Numbered from the stretch's first letter, positions 49,391 to 59,037 are shown. The stretch is DNA of 64,000 nucleotides from CBDCUW01 sp965222745 (GCA_965222745.1 CBDCUW010000005.1:3850722-3914721); one strand, 5' to 3'. The notes: generated by a model not told the origin, from the sequence alone. Numbers and translations: made by a program.

Positions 49391-50994
49391 GGGTGCGGTC
49401 CGCTTGATGCGCGGTGAACACAGTGATTTTAGCGGTCTCCGCGGGGCATCAGGTCAGCGACAGTCGGTTTTGACTGAAGCCATTTCTCATACACTTTGCT
49501 CCAAATCTTGCTCAACAGAATACAACGAAGTGTCATGACTTGCTGGCCTCCTTCGCGATGCCATCGCATTCCCGAAAGCTTCATCCGTTCACTGACAATC
49601 TGCTTGCATGCCGATTCGACTACCCCGCTACCGATCGGGTAATTGTGGGTACGGGCATCTGCGTAATCCATGAATCGCTTGTACCGGCGAAGGTACTTCT
49701 CGGCTTTCTCTGCATCACTGGCGTGTGACGATTTGTAACCGTGTTCCGATTTCATCTTCGCGATCGAACGCAACACACGACCATGCCCGCCTGGTTCAAG
49801 CAGCAACGCTCGCGTTCGCGAAAGCCAGTCTGCTCGGGATTCTTTCTCGAGCTTCAGGGCATCAGCGATGATCGTCAGACGCTCGCTGGCATGGTAGTAA
49901 TCAACGACACGCGTGATTTTGATTCGACTACCATCAACGAAAAATTTCCGAAGCACATTCTTCCAGTATGCGGTCTCGATTTTGCCGGCGTCGGTCACGT
50001 AAACGATTTCGGGAAGATCGTCGCCACACGCTTTTACCACCGCCGTCAGAAGTGAAGTCAAATCGCTTGAAAGTGTCTCCTGATTCGCTTCCGGTGTTCG
50101 TCCCAGATACACCGTGCCTAGCTTTTTGCCATCGCTCAAGACACTGATGCAAGCAACACCGGCCATTTCAAAGAAACTCCACGGAGCCAGGCCGAGGGCA
50201 ACACCATCGCGACTGACCGAAAGGACGGCAGTGCCGCCACCAGAGCGTGCTTGTTCGATCAGTTCGGTCAACTTGGTTACCTGAGCTTCCTCGCGCAGCG
50301 GTTCCAGCGAGCAAGTAAGCGTCTGCGTCAGCTTGCGCAACTTCTCATTGCCGATCGAAACTCCAAACCGATCCCGAATCATCTCTCGCGTACGGCCTTG
50401 TGTGCTGCCAGCGGTAGCAAATTGCCTACCGATGAGGTTCGCCACCGCGGGCGTAAATCCGTGTTCAATTCCCAGCAGTTGCTCCAAAGGAAAGAGCAAT
50501 TTGCCGTCACGCCCTTTGCGGTAACGAGCACGTTGAAACGAGATTTCGCCGAACGACGTCACAATGTTGCTCCGCAGGCTCTTGGCAGCCAATCGTCGGA
50601 AATTCTTGCCGTTGTGCTTCACTGTACCCGGCATCCGCTCGATTTCCGGTTCAAGGCTCGCAACAAGCCACCCGATGACTTTTCGAGCAAATTCCCGCAC
50701 GCAGTTGGCCAGCCGATTCTCCAACGTAAACATTCTGGCCGCCGAGACGGCGCCGGACACAAAATCGCGGACCAATTCAACGACCTTGGAGGTCAATTCG
50801 GCAGCGAACTCGGTTACCGAATTTGAAATTTCTTTCTCTGCGATTGTGCGAACAAGGCTTCCTGCCTTAACTTGAGCATCCATGAGGTTTCCTTTTGAGC
50901 TGTCTGCCTGAGAACAAACAGTTTCCTTGAGGAAGCCTCTTTTTGTGTAGACCAATCACTCCGTCAGATCAGGCGCATTACGCAGATCACACCC
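49391..50994. mobile_element. ISKra4-like element copy B in the RHS gene
   Basis: A 1604-bp element in inverted orientation, with ends GGGTGCGGTCCGCTTGATGC and (read inward) GGGTGTGATCTGCGTAATGC. GGCACGCT flanks it at 49383-49390 and 50995-51002. It is clearly diverged from copies A and C (one end reads GTGATCTGCG rather than GCGATCCGCG), so it is from another lineage or an older insertion. Confidence 0.93.
49429..50883 (-). CDS. ISKra4-family transposase, copy B
   Basis: A 484-aa protein, full length, start ATG 50883 with AAAGGAA upstream. Same landmarks as copy A (VLSVSRDGVALGLAPW, VYVTDAGKIETAYW, IVDYYHASERL, YPIGSGVVESACKQIVSERM) plus the stretch KYLRRYKRFMDYADA that copy A lacks. It differs from copies A and C at many positions along its length. 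It appears intact and could still be active. It lies antisense to the RHS gene. Confidence 0.9.
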   Translation of the reverse strand: MDAQVKAGSLVRTIAEKEISNSVTEFAAELTSKVVELVRDFVSGAVSAARMFTLENRLANCVREFARKVIGWLVASLEPEIERMPGTVKHNGKNFRRLAAKSLRSNIVTSFGEISFQRARYRKGRDGKLLFPLEQLLGIEHGFTPAVANLIGRQFATAGSTQGRTREMIRDRFGVSIGNEKLRKLTQTLTCSLEPLREEAQVTKLTELIEQARSGGGTAVLSVSRDGVALGLAPWSFFEMAGVACISVLSDGKKLGTVYLGRTPEANQETLSSDLTSLLTAVVKACGDDLPEIVYVTDAGKIETAYWKNVLRKFFVDGSRIKITRVVDYYHASERLTIIADALKLEKESRADWLSRTRALLLEPGGHGRVLRSIAKMKSEHGYKSSHASDAEKAEKYLRRYKRFMDYADARTHNYPIGSGVVESACKQIVSERMKLSGMRWHREGGQQVMTLRCILLSKIWSKVYEKWLQSKPTVADLMPRGDR

Positions 50995-51002
50995 GGCACG
51001 CT

Positions 51003-52261
51003 TTATGAATACGACTCGGTCGACAATCTAATTCGCAAGACGGATCGCAATGGGCGAATCACAAACTTTGGCTATGACGACGTTGATCGACTCATAACTG
51101 AAACTTGGGTTGATGCGGATGGAACGACAGTTGTCAATACGATCAGCTACGCATACGACGATGCCAGCAATTTGAAGAGCGTGAACGATGTCTATTCATC
51201 GCTTGCGTTTGAGTACGACCATCGCGACCGCGTGGCGAGTGTTGACAACGCTGGTACGCCAGATGTCCCGAACGTGGTACTTTCTTACGACCACGACGGC
51301 GTTGGGAATGTTTTGTCGGTAACCGACACAATCGATGGAGTTGTGGGGGCAAGAACCAGCTACGCTTTCGATCCGCTAAATCGCGTTGAAGCGATCCAGC
51401 AGTCAGGCAGTGGCACTTCAGACAAGCTGGTCGACTTCGTTTACAACCAGATCGGTCAATATGACTCGGTCAGCCGGTACGAAAGTCTCGATCGAACTGG
51501 GCCATCGGTTGTCACTAGATACGAATACGACAGCCTTAACCGAATCAAACGCATTTCGCACGATGGCCATCAAGGCAACATCGCCTTCTACAACTACCAA
51601 TACGATGCAGCAAGCCGAATCGAGCAGATTGAAAGCATCGATGGCATCGCGACCTACTCCTACGACGATCGCGATCAACTTCGTCGTGCCGATTACTCAA
51701 ACGAGGCGCTCACCGACGAATTCTATACGTACGACGCAAACGGAAATCGCAAGTCGTCCTACCGACACGGTGAAGGTTATGAAACAGGTGCGGCCAATCG
51801 CCTGACCAACGATGGCACGTTCACCTACGAACATGATGATGAAGGTAACCTGGTACTGCGAACCGCCGAAGATGGTTCAACAAGACGATTCGCCTACGAC
51901 CATCGTCAACGGCTCACGAGTGTGGTCGACTTTGGTGCAACCGGTACGCAAATACAGCGCGTAGAATTCGCTTACGATTCTTTGGGGCGTCGAATCTCGA
52001 AAACGGTGGTGAAAGGAAGTGTGGATCAGAACTCAACACATTTCATTTACGACGGCGACGGTGTAATACTTGATTTTATTGGTGACTCCTTGGCTGTGAG
52101 GTATCTGCACGGTGTTGGCATTGATGAAGTGCTCGCTCAAGATCCATCATCGAAAGAAAACCAATGGCATCTGACCGACCATCTTGGCACGACACGCGAC
52201 CTCGTTGAATTGAATGGTGAGATAGCCCAACATCCTCAATACGATGCCTATGGAAATGTCC
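51003..52261 (+). pseudogene. Giant RHS/YD-repeat surface protein, part 2 of 3
   Basis: It continues the RHS frame once ISKra4 copy B and one GGCACGCT are removed (the join reads GKGT-LYEYDSVDNLIRKTDRNG). It is a dense run of YD repeats (YEYDSLNRIKRISHD, YSYDDRDQLRRADY, FAYDHRQRLTSVVD) leading into a HLTDHLGTTRDLVE region, which precedes the RHS core end. It is cut after 52261 by ISKra4 copy C. Translation from an internal ATG such as 51172 would give a fragment without signal or C-terminal domain. Confidence 0.9.
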
Positions 52262-53864
52262 GGGTGCGATCCGCGTTATGCGCCTGATTTCGGCATGTGA
52301 TTGCTATTCATAGAAAGAGGCTTCCTCAGGAAACTGGTTGTTACCACACAGCCCGTTCAAAAGGAAACCTCATGGATGTCCAAGTTAAGGCAGGAAGCCT
52401 TGTTCGTGCAATCACAGAAAGCGATGTTTCTCAGGCGGTTAATGGAATTGCTGGCGACTTGATCAACGCCATTGTCGAGGCGGTTTCGCAGTTCCTTTCC
52501 GATGGAGTTTCAGCCACTTCGATGTATGCACTTGAAAATCGCCTCGCCACCGAAGTTCGTCGTTCCGCCAATTCTGTTCTTCAGTGGCTTGTTTCCCAAC
52601 TGGAACCGGAACTTGGTCAGATGCCCGGAACCATTGAGCACAACGGGCAGAACTATCGGCGGTTGGCGGACAAGACGTTGCGATCCCAGATCCTCACGCC
52701 GTTTGGTGAACTGTCCCTCGATCGCGCACGCTACCGCCGAGGACGCGATGGGAAAACGATCTTCCCGATCGAATTGCTGCTCGGAATCGAGAACGGGTTT
52801 ACTCCCGCAGCCGCTGACATCGTCGGCAAGCAATTTGCGACCAGTGGAAGCACCCAGGGGCGCACTCGCGAAATGATCCAAGATCGCTTCGGTCTTTCGA
52901 TCGGCAATGAGAAACTTCGGAAATTGACGGCAAATCTTGCAGCTTCTCTGGGGTCACTTCGTCAACAAGCCCAAGTCGCGAAATTGCTCGAATTGGTCAA
53001 CGAAGTCCGCAAAAACGATCGAACCGCAGTGCTGTCGGTAAGTCGTGACGGTGTTTCTCTCGGCTTGGCTCCTTGGAGTTTCTTTGAGATGGCCGGTGTG
53101 GCGTGCATTAGCGTCATCGATCAGGGGAAGAAACTCGGAACGGTGTACTTGGGGCAGGCTCCTGAGTCGAATCAACACACACTCTCGAATGAATTGACAT
53201 CGTTGCTGGCAGAAACCCTGAGAGCCTGCGGCAAAGACCTGCCCGAAGTGGTCTACGTCACAGACGCTGGCAAGATTGAAACCGCGTACTGGAAGAATGC
53301 TCTACGGAAGTTCTTCGTCGATGGTCGGCGAATCAAGATCACGCGGATTGTTGACTACTATCATGCAAGCGAGCGACTGACGACCATCGCGGATGCATTG
53401 CAAGTGGGCAAGTCTGAGCGTGCGGATTGGCTGTCACGTGCTCGTGGTCTTCTGCTGGAGCCGGGCGGTCATGGTCGGGTGCTGCGCTCGATCGCAAAGA
53501 TGAGAGAGCTGCACGGCTACAAGAAGACCTTCGCTTCCGATGCCGACAAAGCCGAGAGGTACTTGCGTCGTTACAAGCGATTCATGGATTTCGCCTCGGC
53601 ACGAGAGCGAGGTTACCCGATTGGCAGTGGCGTGGTGGAGTCAGCGTGTAAGCAGATTGTCAGCGAGCGGATGAAGCTCTCGGGGATGCGTTGGCACCGT
53701 GAAGGCGGCCAGCACGTCATGACGCTTCGCTGTATTCTGCTGAGCAAGATCTGGAGCAACGTGTATGAGAAATCGCTTCAGTCAAAACCGACTGTCGCTG
53801 ACCTTATGCCCAGCACGAGTCGCTAGAATCATGGTGTTTGACGCGCATCAAGCGGACCGCACCC
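52262..53864. mobile_element. ISKra4-like element copy C in the RHS gene
   Basis: A 1603-bp element in the same orientation as the RHS gene, with the same terminal sequences as copy A. AAATGTCC flanks it at 52254-52261 and 53865-53872. It is the full-length relative of copy A. Confidence 0.94.
52372..53826 (+). CDS. ISKra4-family transposase, copy C
   Basis: A 484-aa full-length transposase, ATG 52372 with AAAGGAA 7 nt upstream. It is nearly identical to copy A over the shared length and has the ERYLRRYKRFMDF stretch missing there. Landmarks are VLSVSRDGVSLGLAPW, VYVTDAGKIETAYW, IVDYYHASERL and YPIGSGVVESACK. With its target duplication intact, this is the best candidate for a recently active copy in the window. 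Confidence 0.91.
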   Translation: MDVQVKAGSLVRAITESDVSQAVNGIAGDLINAIVEAVSQFLSDGVSATSMYALENRLATEVRRSANSVLQWLVSQLEPELGQMPGTIEHNGQNYRRLADKTLRSQILTPFGELSLDRARYRRGRDGKTIFPIELLLGIENGFTPAAADIVGKQFATSGSTQGRTREMIQDRFGLSIGNEKLRKLTANLAASLGSLRQQAQVAKLLELVNEVRKNDRTAVLSVSRDGVSLGLAPWSFFEMAGVACISVIDQGKKLGTVYLGQAPESNQHTLSNELTSLLAETLRACGKDLPEVVYVTDAGKIETAYWKNALRKFFVDGRRIKITRIVDYYHASERLTTIADALQVGKSERADWLSRARGLLLEPGGHGRVLRSIAKMRELHGYKKTFASDADKAERYLRRYKRFMDFASARERGYPIGSGVVESACKQIVSERMKLSGMRWHREGGQHVMTLRCILLSKIWSNVYEKSLQSKPTVADLMPSTSR

Positions 53865-53872
53865 AAATGTCC

Positions 53873-54543
53873 TGGACCCACCGGAATCGCTTCTGACCCG
53901 ATACTTGTTTACTGGTCGCGAGCACGACGTGGAAACCGACCTGTATTACTACCGCGCTCGATTCTACGACGCAAAACGTGGGACGTTTCTTTCGGAGGAT
54001 TCTGTAGGATTCAGTTTGGGCGAGAATAATCACTACGCATATGTTGGCAATAGCCCAACTTATCTACGAGACCCATCAGGGTTCAGTCCATATCTCGTCT
54101 GCCGACCGTTCGGAGGGGATTCCAAGTGGTTGGATCATTGCTTCGTAGTCACAAACTCGAACGGCCCCGGTAGTGGCGATGTGCATTCCTATGGTCAGCA
54201 AAACAACGGAAACCTTGGGCCTGTTGATCAACAAACAACCGGAACGCTTCAAGCAGATCGGGACGCATGGAACCGAGCAAATTCGGATCGTAACGTAGAT
54301 TACAAAAAGATCCCCGCAAGCGATGGAGATGTAAGGCGCGCCGTTCGAGACTTAAAAGCTAACCAAGACTATTCCGCGACGGGAATCGGCGGTGCAAACA
54401 GCAACTCCGCGGCTCGTGCAATCGCAGATCGTGCCGCCGGAACACCCATTCCATTGCCAGGGAAACGCCTAAAGCTTGGTCAAAGCAGTTTTGACGAACT
54501 TGAGTTCAAGGTTCGCGCAAGGTTGTGCGGCCCTCAGATCTGA
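53873..54543 (+). pseudogene. Giant RHS protein, part 3: core end and variable C-terminal domain
   Basis: After ISKra4 copy C and one AAATGTCC are removed, the join reads YDAYGNV-LDPPESLLTRY. It carries the RHS core-associated motif (YLFTGREHDVETDLYYYRARFYD, GTFLSEDSVGF, YAYVGNSPTYLRDPSG), the usual boundary before a variable effector domain. The remaining ~150 residues (DHCFVVTNSNGPGSGDVHS, DVRRAVRDLKANQDYSATG, NSNSAARAIADRAAG) are compact and may be a toxin or a permuted papain-like hydrolase in which NSNS would replace the expected NCNS. The stop is 2 bp from the convergent 3-TM gene. Confidence 0.85.
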
Positions 54544-54545
54544 GT

Positions 54546-54872
54546 CTAGAACAGAAACTCTAGTCCTTCTCCGCCAAGCAAATACAGATTCACCGAAATG
54601 CAAACCAGCGACAATGCCATCGCATGCAGGGACTTTGGTTTACAGAAGGCTAACAGCAGTGCCACGAATGCGAGAAGCAATGGAAACAAAAGGAAGATAG
54701 CATTTTCGCCCAACACTATGAAAGGAATCTGTTCATCAGGCAATGACCCGCGTATCGCGGGTTTTGACACTACTGCGAGTGTCTGGAATATCGAGAAAAC
54801 GTTTAACATGTAGCTTAAGTTGGTCGTTTTTCTTTCTGCATACTTGGCGATCACTTCATTCACCTTGCTCAC
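54546..54872 (-). CDS. Small three-TM membrane protein, 108 aa
   Basis: It starts at GTG 54872 or an internal GTG. Three hydrophobic segments are visible (YMLNVFSIFQTLAVV, ENAIFLLFPLLLAFVALLLAF, LHAMALSLVCISVNLYLL). Its stop lies 2 bp from the RHS stop in convergent orientation. An immunity role for the RHS effector is conceivable but immunity genes usually follow on the same strand, so this is weak. No family recognised. Confidence 0.5.
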   Translation of the reverse strand: MSKVNEVIAKYAERKTTNLSYMLNVFSIFQTLAVVSKPAIRGSLPDEQIPFIVLGENAIFLLFPLLLAFVALLLAFCKPKSLHAMALSLVCISVNLYLLGGEGLEFLF

Positions 54873-54876
54873 CCTA

Positions 54877-55629
54877 TCACAATTTGCTGTGATTTGATTC
54901 TATCACAAGATCTGGGAATGCGCAACTTGGTCGCCTGATTTCATACCACCACTTTCCGAGCGGTGACCATAGCTCAACCACCGTGTTGGGGCGATACACT
55001 GGCACTGAGTAGGACTTCATTGGAAACGATTCTTTGGAAACCAGAGCCAGCCCTCGACTACGACGGTTGCGGTTCACCAAGGCGCGCAATCCGGCAACTT
55101 GGCGACGGACTGGAGCGTAAGGCTCAAAAGGCAGTTCGTAAAAAAGTTGCGTCAACTCTTCTGCCGAACGTCGACACGACAGCCCGTCAAACATTGCCTT
55201 GAGTTCTTTGTAGTGCTCCCAGTCGATTTGAACATGGGAGCGGAGTCGAGGTCTAGCTATCCCCTCGCGTGTCCGTCCTTCTGGCCTCCGGCTGATTGAG
55301 TAGTTGCAAACGCGAATCGGTGTTTCCTCCACCAAACGCCACGGTTCCGTTTGTTTCTTGCCATTGGTCGCCAAGAGTACAAACCTTCGCCCCAGCCGAA
55401 GGTATTGCACGTTCGCAAGGCCGAGCTTTTTTCGCCGCCAGCGTGTCGTCTCCGAAATGTCGATGCCGTGCTTGTTCAGCAGCTTTGCATCAATATCTAC
55501 GACGGACTTACCCACCGGAATATCACCCTGGACAAACCAGCGGTAGCCCTTCGTCAGGTAAACCACTGCGATTTGCTGAACGAATCCCTTCACCGACGTT
55601 GCTTCACAAATGTAGCCCATTTCAATCAT
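54877..55629 (-). CDS. Unknown element protein, ~250 aa
   Basis: The conserved-looking core begins about MGYICEATSVKGFVQQIAVVYLTKGYRWFV and contains PVGKSVVDIDAKLLNKHGIDISE, TRWRRKKLGLANVQYLRLGRRFVLLATNGK and a basic middle. The style suggests a DNA- or RNA-processing protein of plasmids or phages, but I cannot name the family. The start is unclear: ATG 55629, 55650 or 55776 (the last has AAAGG just upstream inside a small hairpin). It lies at the left edge of the plasmid-like backbone. Confidence 0.55.
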   Translation of the reverse strand: MIEMGYICEATSVKGFVQQIAVVYLTKGYRWFVQGDIPVGKSVVDIDAKLLNKHGIDISETTRWRRKKLGLANVQYLRLGRRFVLLATNGKKQTEPWRLVEETPIRVCNYSISRRPEGRTREGIARPRLRSHVQIDWEHYKELKAMFDGLSCRRSAEELTQLFYELPFEPYAPVRRQVAGLRALVNRNRRSRGLALVSKESFPMKSYSVPVYRPNTVVELWSPLGKWWYEIRRPSCAFPDLVIESNHSKL

Positions 55630-55839
55630 CCAAAAGTGGGGCCCGTTCATCGGCACGGGCCCACCAAAGCCGAAAACAATCGAAAAAACGGAACGCCTCC
55701 TGCGTGCAATCCAAAAGAAACCGCGTCGGAAATCCGCCGCGAAAACCATATTCTTATTGAATGCTTTGCAATTCATAATGCCTTTCAGGCATTGATGAAC
55801 TGCTCCGCATCTTTTCCTTTCTTGAGTACAAAACCACAC

Positions 55840-57125
55840 TTTTGAACCGGCCCTTTGGCACCTCCTTCCGGAGGCGCCTCGGGGCCGTTTCTTTTGGCTC
55901 CTCCCGGAGCCTCTCTTCTTACAACATGGTCGAGTAAACTCGACCGTCCGTCAGTCCTTTCGTCGTTGCTCTCCGAGGCACCACCCACGGATCAGTCACA
56001 AACGGGACACGACTGCCTTGCCGTGCACCAACGAGTTCGTTGATGTAGCCGCCTTCGCGACCATCACCGCTGAATCACACGAAACGGTGATTCACTTTCT
56101 ACTCAGACCACACTCCCAGTCTTGAGAATTTTTTCCGAAGAACACCTTTGGCTGCCAAGCCGTGGCACCGGTGACTATTCCGGCATCTCAAGACCTTCCC
56201 GCGTTAGTTGTTGTCTTCACCTCTTTGCTCCCGTCGCTAGCTCAATTCTGAGCAGACACCGCAGCCGTATGTGAAGCGTTCCCGCTTCCATACTTTCACT
56301 TGGCCAGTGGCCAAGCATTTCAGGGGACCGAACATGGAAGCATCCCCTTACCGACCGACTACGGGTTTTCGCAGTTTGGCACCGGCTTCAAAGAGATTCA
56401 CTGGCAAGCGAAGGCATTCACCTACGCCTTTCATGGTTGAGCTATTCACCGCCTTGTTTCCAAGGACGCCGAGTTGGCAAACCCGGTCTGGCCTGTCGCC
56501 AGGCTCAGAGCTCCCCACGCCAGCTAGGTTGGCGAAGTCAAAGACTCTCACCGCCCCTAGGCAGGATTAGCATGCCGAAGTTGGCAGCTTGCTCCGTTTG
56601 GATTGCTCACAAACGGGATTACACCTGCTTTGAACAACAACGGCTCTTCACTCCAAAAGAGAGAAGAGTCTTTCCGCGTCGCCCACGCTGAACTCCCATC
56701 ATGGGCCATCGAGTCGAATACCAGGATTACTCCACAAGAACTCACTCCGATACAAATGGAGTGAGCTCTTTTGTGGGATTACTCTGGTAAGCCCTCGTCG
56801 AGCTGGACAAGCTACTCTCGCAGCGTCCAGCTCTACGGACCGATGACGGTATGCGCTGCCGCATACACTTTGAAGGGCAGTCAACTCCCCTCCCCTTTCA
56901 CTTGGTTGGTAGCCAAGCTATCCGGGTGTCATCGTCTGCAAGAAGATTTTTTCACTGCACGCCGGTACTTCTGGCTAAATCATCTTTCAGTGTCGGCGTG
57001 TACCGTACAGGGCGCCAGCAGGGAGTACGTTTTCGGACTTGTACACAGGAAAATTGGATGGGAGGTAACAAAGTCAAACGGCTACGTCTGTTACAGCAAG
57101 GTGATCACACAGAACGCCGCTGGTG
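55840..57125. other. Hairpin-rich noncoding region of the plasmid-like backbone
   Basis: No convincing gene in about 1.3 kb. Structures include GGTCGAG-TAAA-CTCGACC (55928-55945), the palindrome CTTGGCCA-G-TGGCCAAG (56299-56315), an imperfect 44-bp hairpin (56732-56776) and GTATGCG-CTGC-CGCATAC (56849-56866). A TTTCACTTGG..GCCAAGC unit occurs twice (about 56294 and 56897), and TCACAAACGGGA occurs at 55996 and 56607. The contents would suit a plasmid replication or transfer origin or structured RNAs. Confidence 0.5.
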
Positions 57126-57641
57126 TCATTTCGCGATCTTCATTTTGCCAAGAATCACCTCTTTGAGTTCCTCTTCGTTATCGACAATTTCGATGTCATC
57201 ATTGTCGAACAGCGACAACACAGCGTCGACGCTGGCTCGAATGAACGTGTTGCGCGTGATGATCTCCGATGTCTTCACCTTCGGTGAACCTTCGCTGCGG
57301 GCGCGCGACTTCTTTTGCATCAGCACTTCCGCGAGTTTCGCGGTTCGGTCCAGTTGCCACGCAGTGTAGTACATGTGCCTGCGAATCAAGTCTTTTGTTT
57401 TTGACACTCTGGGGTGTGTTTCCACGGGAGGTGGCTGTGTCACCAATGCGGGACGAGGAGGCGGAACGGAGTTTCGTTCGCGTGACAAACTTCGCTTCGA
57501 CTTTTCTGTCGCCGCGTTTTCAAGATAGGTGTTGACGTTGGGCACGGGCGGAGTCTTGGCCGGCTTCGCCTTTTGCTTCGGTTGCATCAAGGGCGAGTCC
57601 TGGATCCCCTGGTTCTTTTTGCGACCGACTAGATTAGCCAC
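57126..57641 (-). CDS. ParB-like partition partner (putative)
   Basis: A 171-aa protein starting at GTG 57641, 8 bp inside the parA end, which suggests coupled translation. It is basic and proline-rich up to residue ~85 and then helical (KDLIRRHMYYTAWQLDRTAKLAEVLMQKK). A C-terminal segment (TSEIITRNTFIRASVDAVLSLF) resembles a ribbon-helix-helix or HTH-type DNA-binding unit. Its position after parA fits a centromere-binding protein. No clear ParB superfamily motif is seen, so the assignment relies on context. Confidence 0.6.
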   Translation of the reverse strand: MANLVGRKKNQGIQDSPLMQPKQKAKPAKTPPVPNVNTYLENAATEKSKRSLSRERNSVPPPRPALVTQPPPVETHPRVSKTKDLIRRHMYYTAWQLDRTAKLAEVLMQKKSRARSEGSPKVKTSEIITRNTFIRASVDAVLSLFDNDDIEIVDNEEELKEVILGKMKIAK

Positions 57642-58524
57642 GGCTTCCTGCAGTCTGTTTGGTTACCTGGGTCATCAAGTCGATTCGCCGCAAAAACTCC
57701 TCGGCAAGATGCGTGAAGAGGCGACAGTGCCCATGGTTCGGCCGATACTCAAAAATCGTTTGCCCTTGATTGGCTCCTTCCGGGATGTTCACAGCCAAGG
57801 GAATTTGAGTGGTAAACAGGCCCCCTCCCCCGTCGGCCCCGAATGTTTCGATCAGATGATCCTTCACGGCCTTCGCCAAGTTTGTGCCAACCCTTGTTCC
57901 CGACAACAGCACACCGATGAGCAGCAGCGGTAAATTCATCTTCTCAATGCAGTAGGAAGCGTAGTCGACTAACTCATCCATCGCGTCGAGCGAGTCTGAA
58001 TCGGGGTACACGGGAATCAGCAACCAATCGGACGCATAAAGTGAACAAGTCAAGTGAAATCCCATGCGCGGAGGGGTATCGATCAAGACGTGGTCAAAGC
58101 CCTGGTTGGCTAGGCTTGCCAGAGATTGATTCAAATGCACCAGCCTCGCACGTTCGTGTTCTTCTGCTGTGATCTGGGCCTGTTGGGATTGGGGCAACTG
58201 ATAGTACTCACCACGAATCAGGTCACCAACGTGCTCCAGTGCATCCACAGCCGGACATAACCAAAGCTTGCCATCGAATTTCGGATGGCAAACCGCAATC
58301 TCGGTCATTGGGGTACCGTTGGTGATCGCATCGAGGCTTGAAAAGAAGTCCTGGGAACCATCTTCGGGAAACTCGAATCCGAGCCGCTTGGAGGCGTTCT
58401 TTTGTGGATCGAGGTCAACGACAAGAGTTTTCTTTCCGAGTTTGGCTAGCGCCGCAGCCATGTTCACCGTAGTTGCCGTTTTGGCGACACCGCCCTTTCG
58501 TAATGCAATGGTTGTCACATCCAT
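57634..58524 (-). CDS. parA: ParA-type partition ATPase
   Basis: A 296-aa ATPase from ATG 58524 with GGGGG 6 nt upstream; in-frame starts further up would translate the parS-like repeats and are unlikely. The deviant Walker A box is LRKGGVAKTATTVNMAAALA. KKTLVVDLDPQKNASKRLG is Walker A', and VLIDTPPRMGFHLT includes the Walker B region. ParA proteins segregate low-copy plasmids together with a centromere-binding partner, here the overlapping gene at 57126. Possible parS repeats lie just upstream. Well supported. Confidence 0.93.
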   Translation of the reverse strand: MDVTTIALRKGGVAKTATTVNMAAALAKLGKKTLVVDLDPQKNASKRLGFEFPEDGSQDFFSSLDAITNGTPMTEIAVCHPKFDGKLWLCPAVDALEHVGDLIRGEYYQLPQSQQAQITAEEHERARLVHLNQSLASLANQGFDHVLIDTPPRMGFHLTCSLYASDWLLIPVYPDSDSLDAMDELVDYASYCIEKMNLPLLLIGVLLSGTRVGTNLAKAVKDHLIETFGADGGGGLFTTQIPLAVNIPEGANQGQTIFEYRPNHGHCRLFTHLAEEFLRRIDLMTQVTKQTAGSRG

Positions 58525-58589
58525 GATTGCCCCCGTCGTTATTACCCCTTCTGGTTCCATACACGACAGCAGTGCATCCGACAAGAAAA

Positions 58590-58895
58590 AAATGGCCCAG
58601 TGGCCCGATGGCTCGCTCACCCCTTGGCCCAAAGAGCCACTGGCCCAATGGCGCATTGGCCCCCTGGGCCAGTGGCCCTTTTTCGACAGCACGATTTGGT
58701 TTGCCAGGCCGCGACCGACGATGGCCAACCCACCCACATCTTGAATTCAGTTGGAGGTGGTCGCTTCGTTCGTTTGTTCGATGGAAGATTCTCTCGTAAG
58801 CACCCGGAATCACAGGCTCAAAGAGTATTGGCCCAAAGGTCTGCCTTGGGGGATCCCACTGGGCCAGTGGGCCACTGGCCCAGTGGGATCACGAT
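58590..58895. repeat. Candidate parS: cluster of TGGCCCAGTGG inverted repeats
   Basis: It includes a perfect 37-bp palindrome (58853-58889, arms ATCCCACTGGGCCAGTGG and its complement around one G). A second inverted pair is GCCACTGGCCCA (58636-58647) with TGGGCCAGTGGC (58665-58676), enclosing CCAATG-GCG-CATTGG. More half-sites lie at 58593-58612. The cluster lies directly upstream of parA, where partition operators often sit. Confidence 0.7.
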
Positions 58896-58999
58896 TTTTT
58901 CGTTGCCGTAGCCAGGAGGCTGTGTACAAGTGGTCAACGATGATTAACGAGAAATAACAAGGAGGTAGGGACGACAGGCAACCACGAACGTCAAAAGAA

Positions 59000-59037
59000 A
59001 AGACCCGGTCACTCGCGGCAACGAATGATCGGGTCTT
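59000..59037. other. Stem-loop upstream of rep-like gene
   Basis: AAGACCCGGTCA (59000-59011) pairs with TGATCGGGTCTT (59026-59037) in a 12-bp stem with one G-U. On the minus strand the right side is followed by a T-rich run (TTTTCTTTTG), so it could terminate a leftward transcript. It lies about 170 bp before the rep-like start. Confidence 0.5.

Noticed and set aside
55296..55845. Plus-strand frames of about 150-160 codons
   Set aside because: They are antisense to the gene at 54877, whose minus-strand frame reads more naturally and continues to a suitable end.
56271..57166. Short plus-strand frames in the hairpin-rich gap
   Set aside because: They are Arg/Pro/Ser-rich with no ribosome sites and run through hairpins; no domain seen.
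58527..58911. Plus-strand frames of about 90-100 codons upstream of parA
   Set aside because: They only translate the TGGCCCAGTGG repeats (GPMA/WP-type peptides), so they are artefacts of the repeats.
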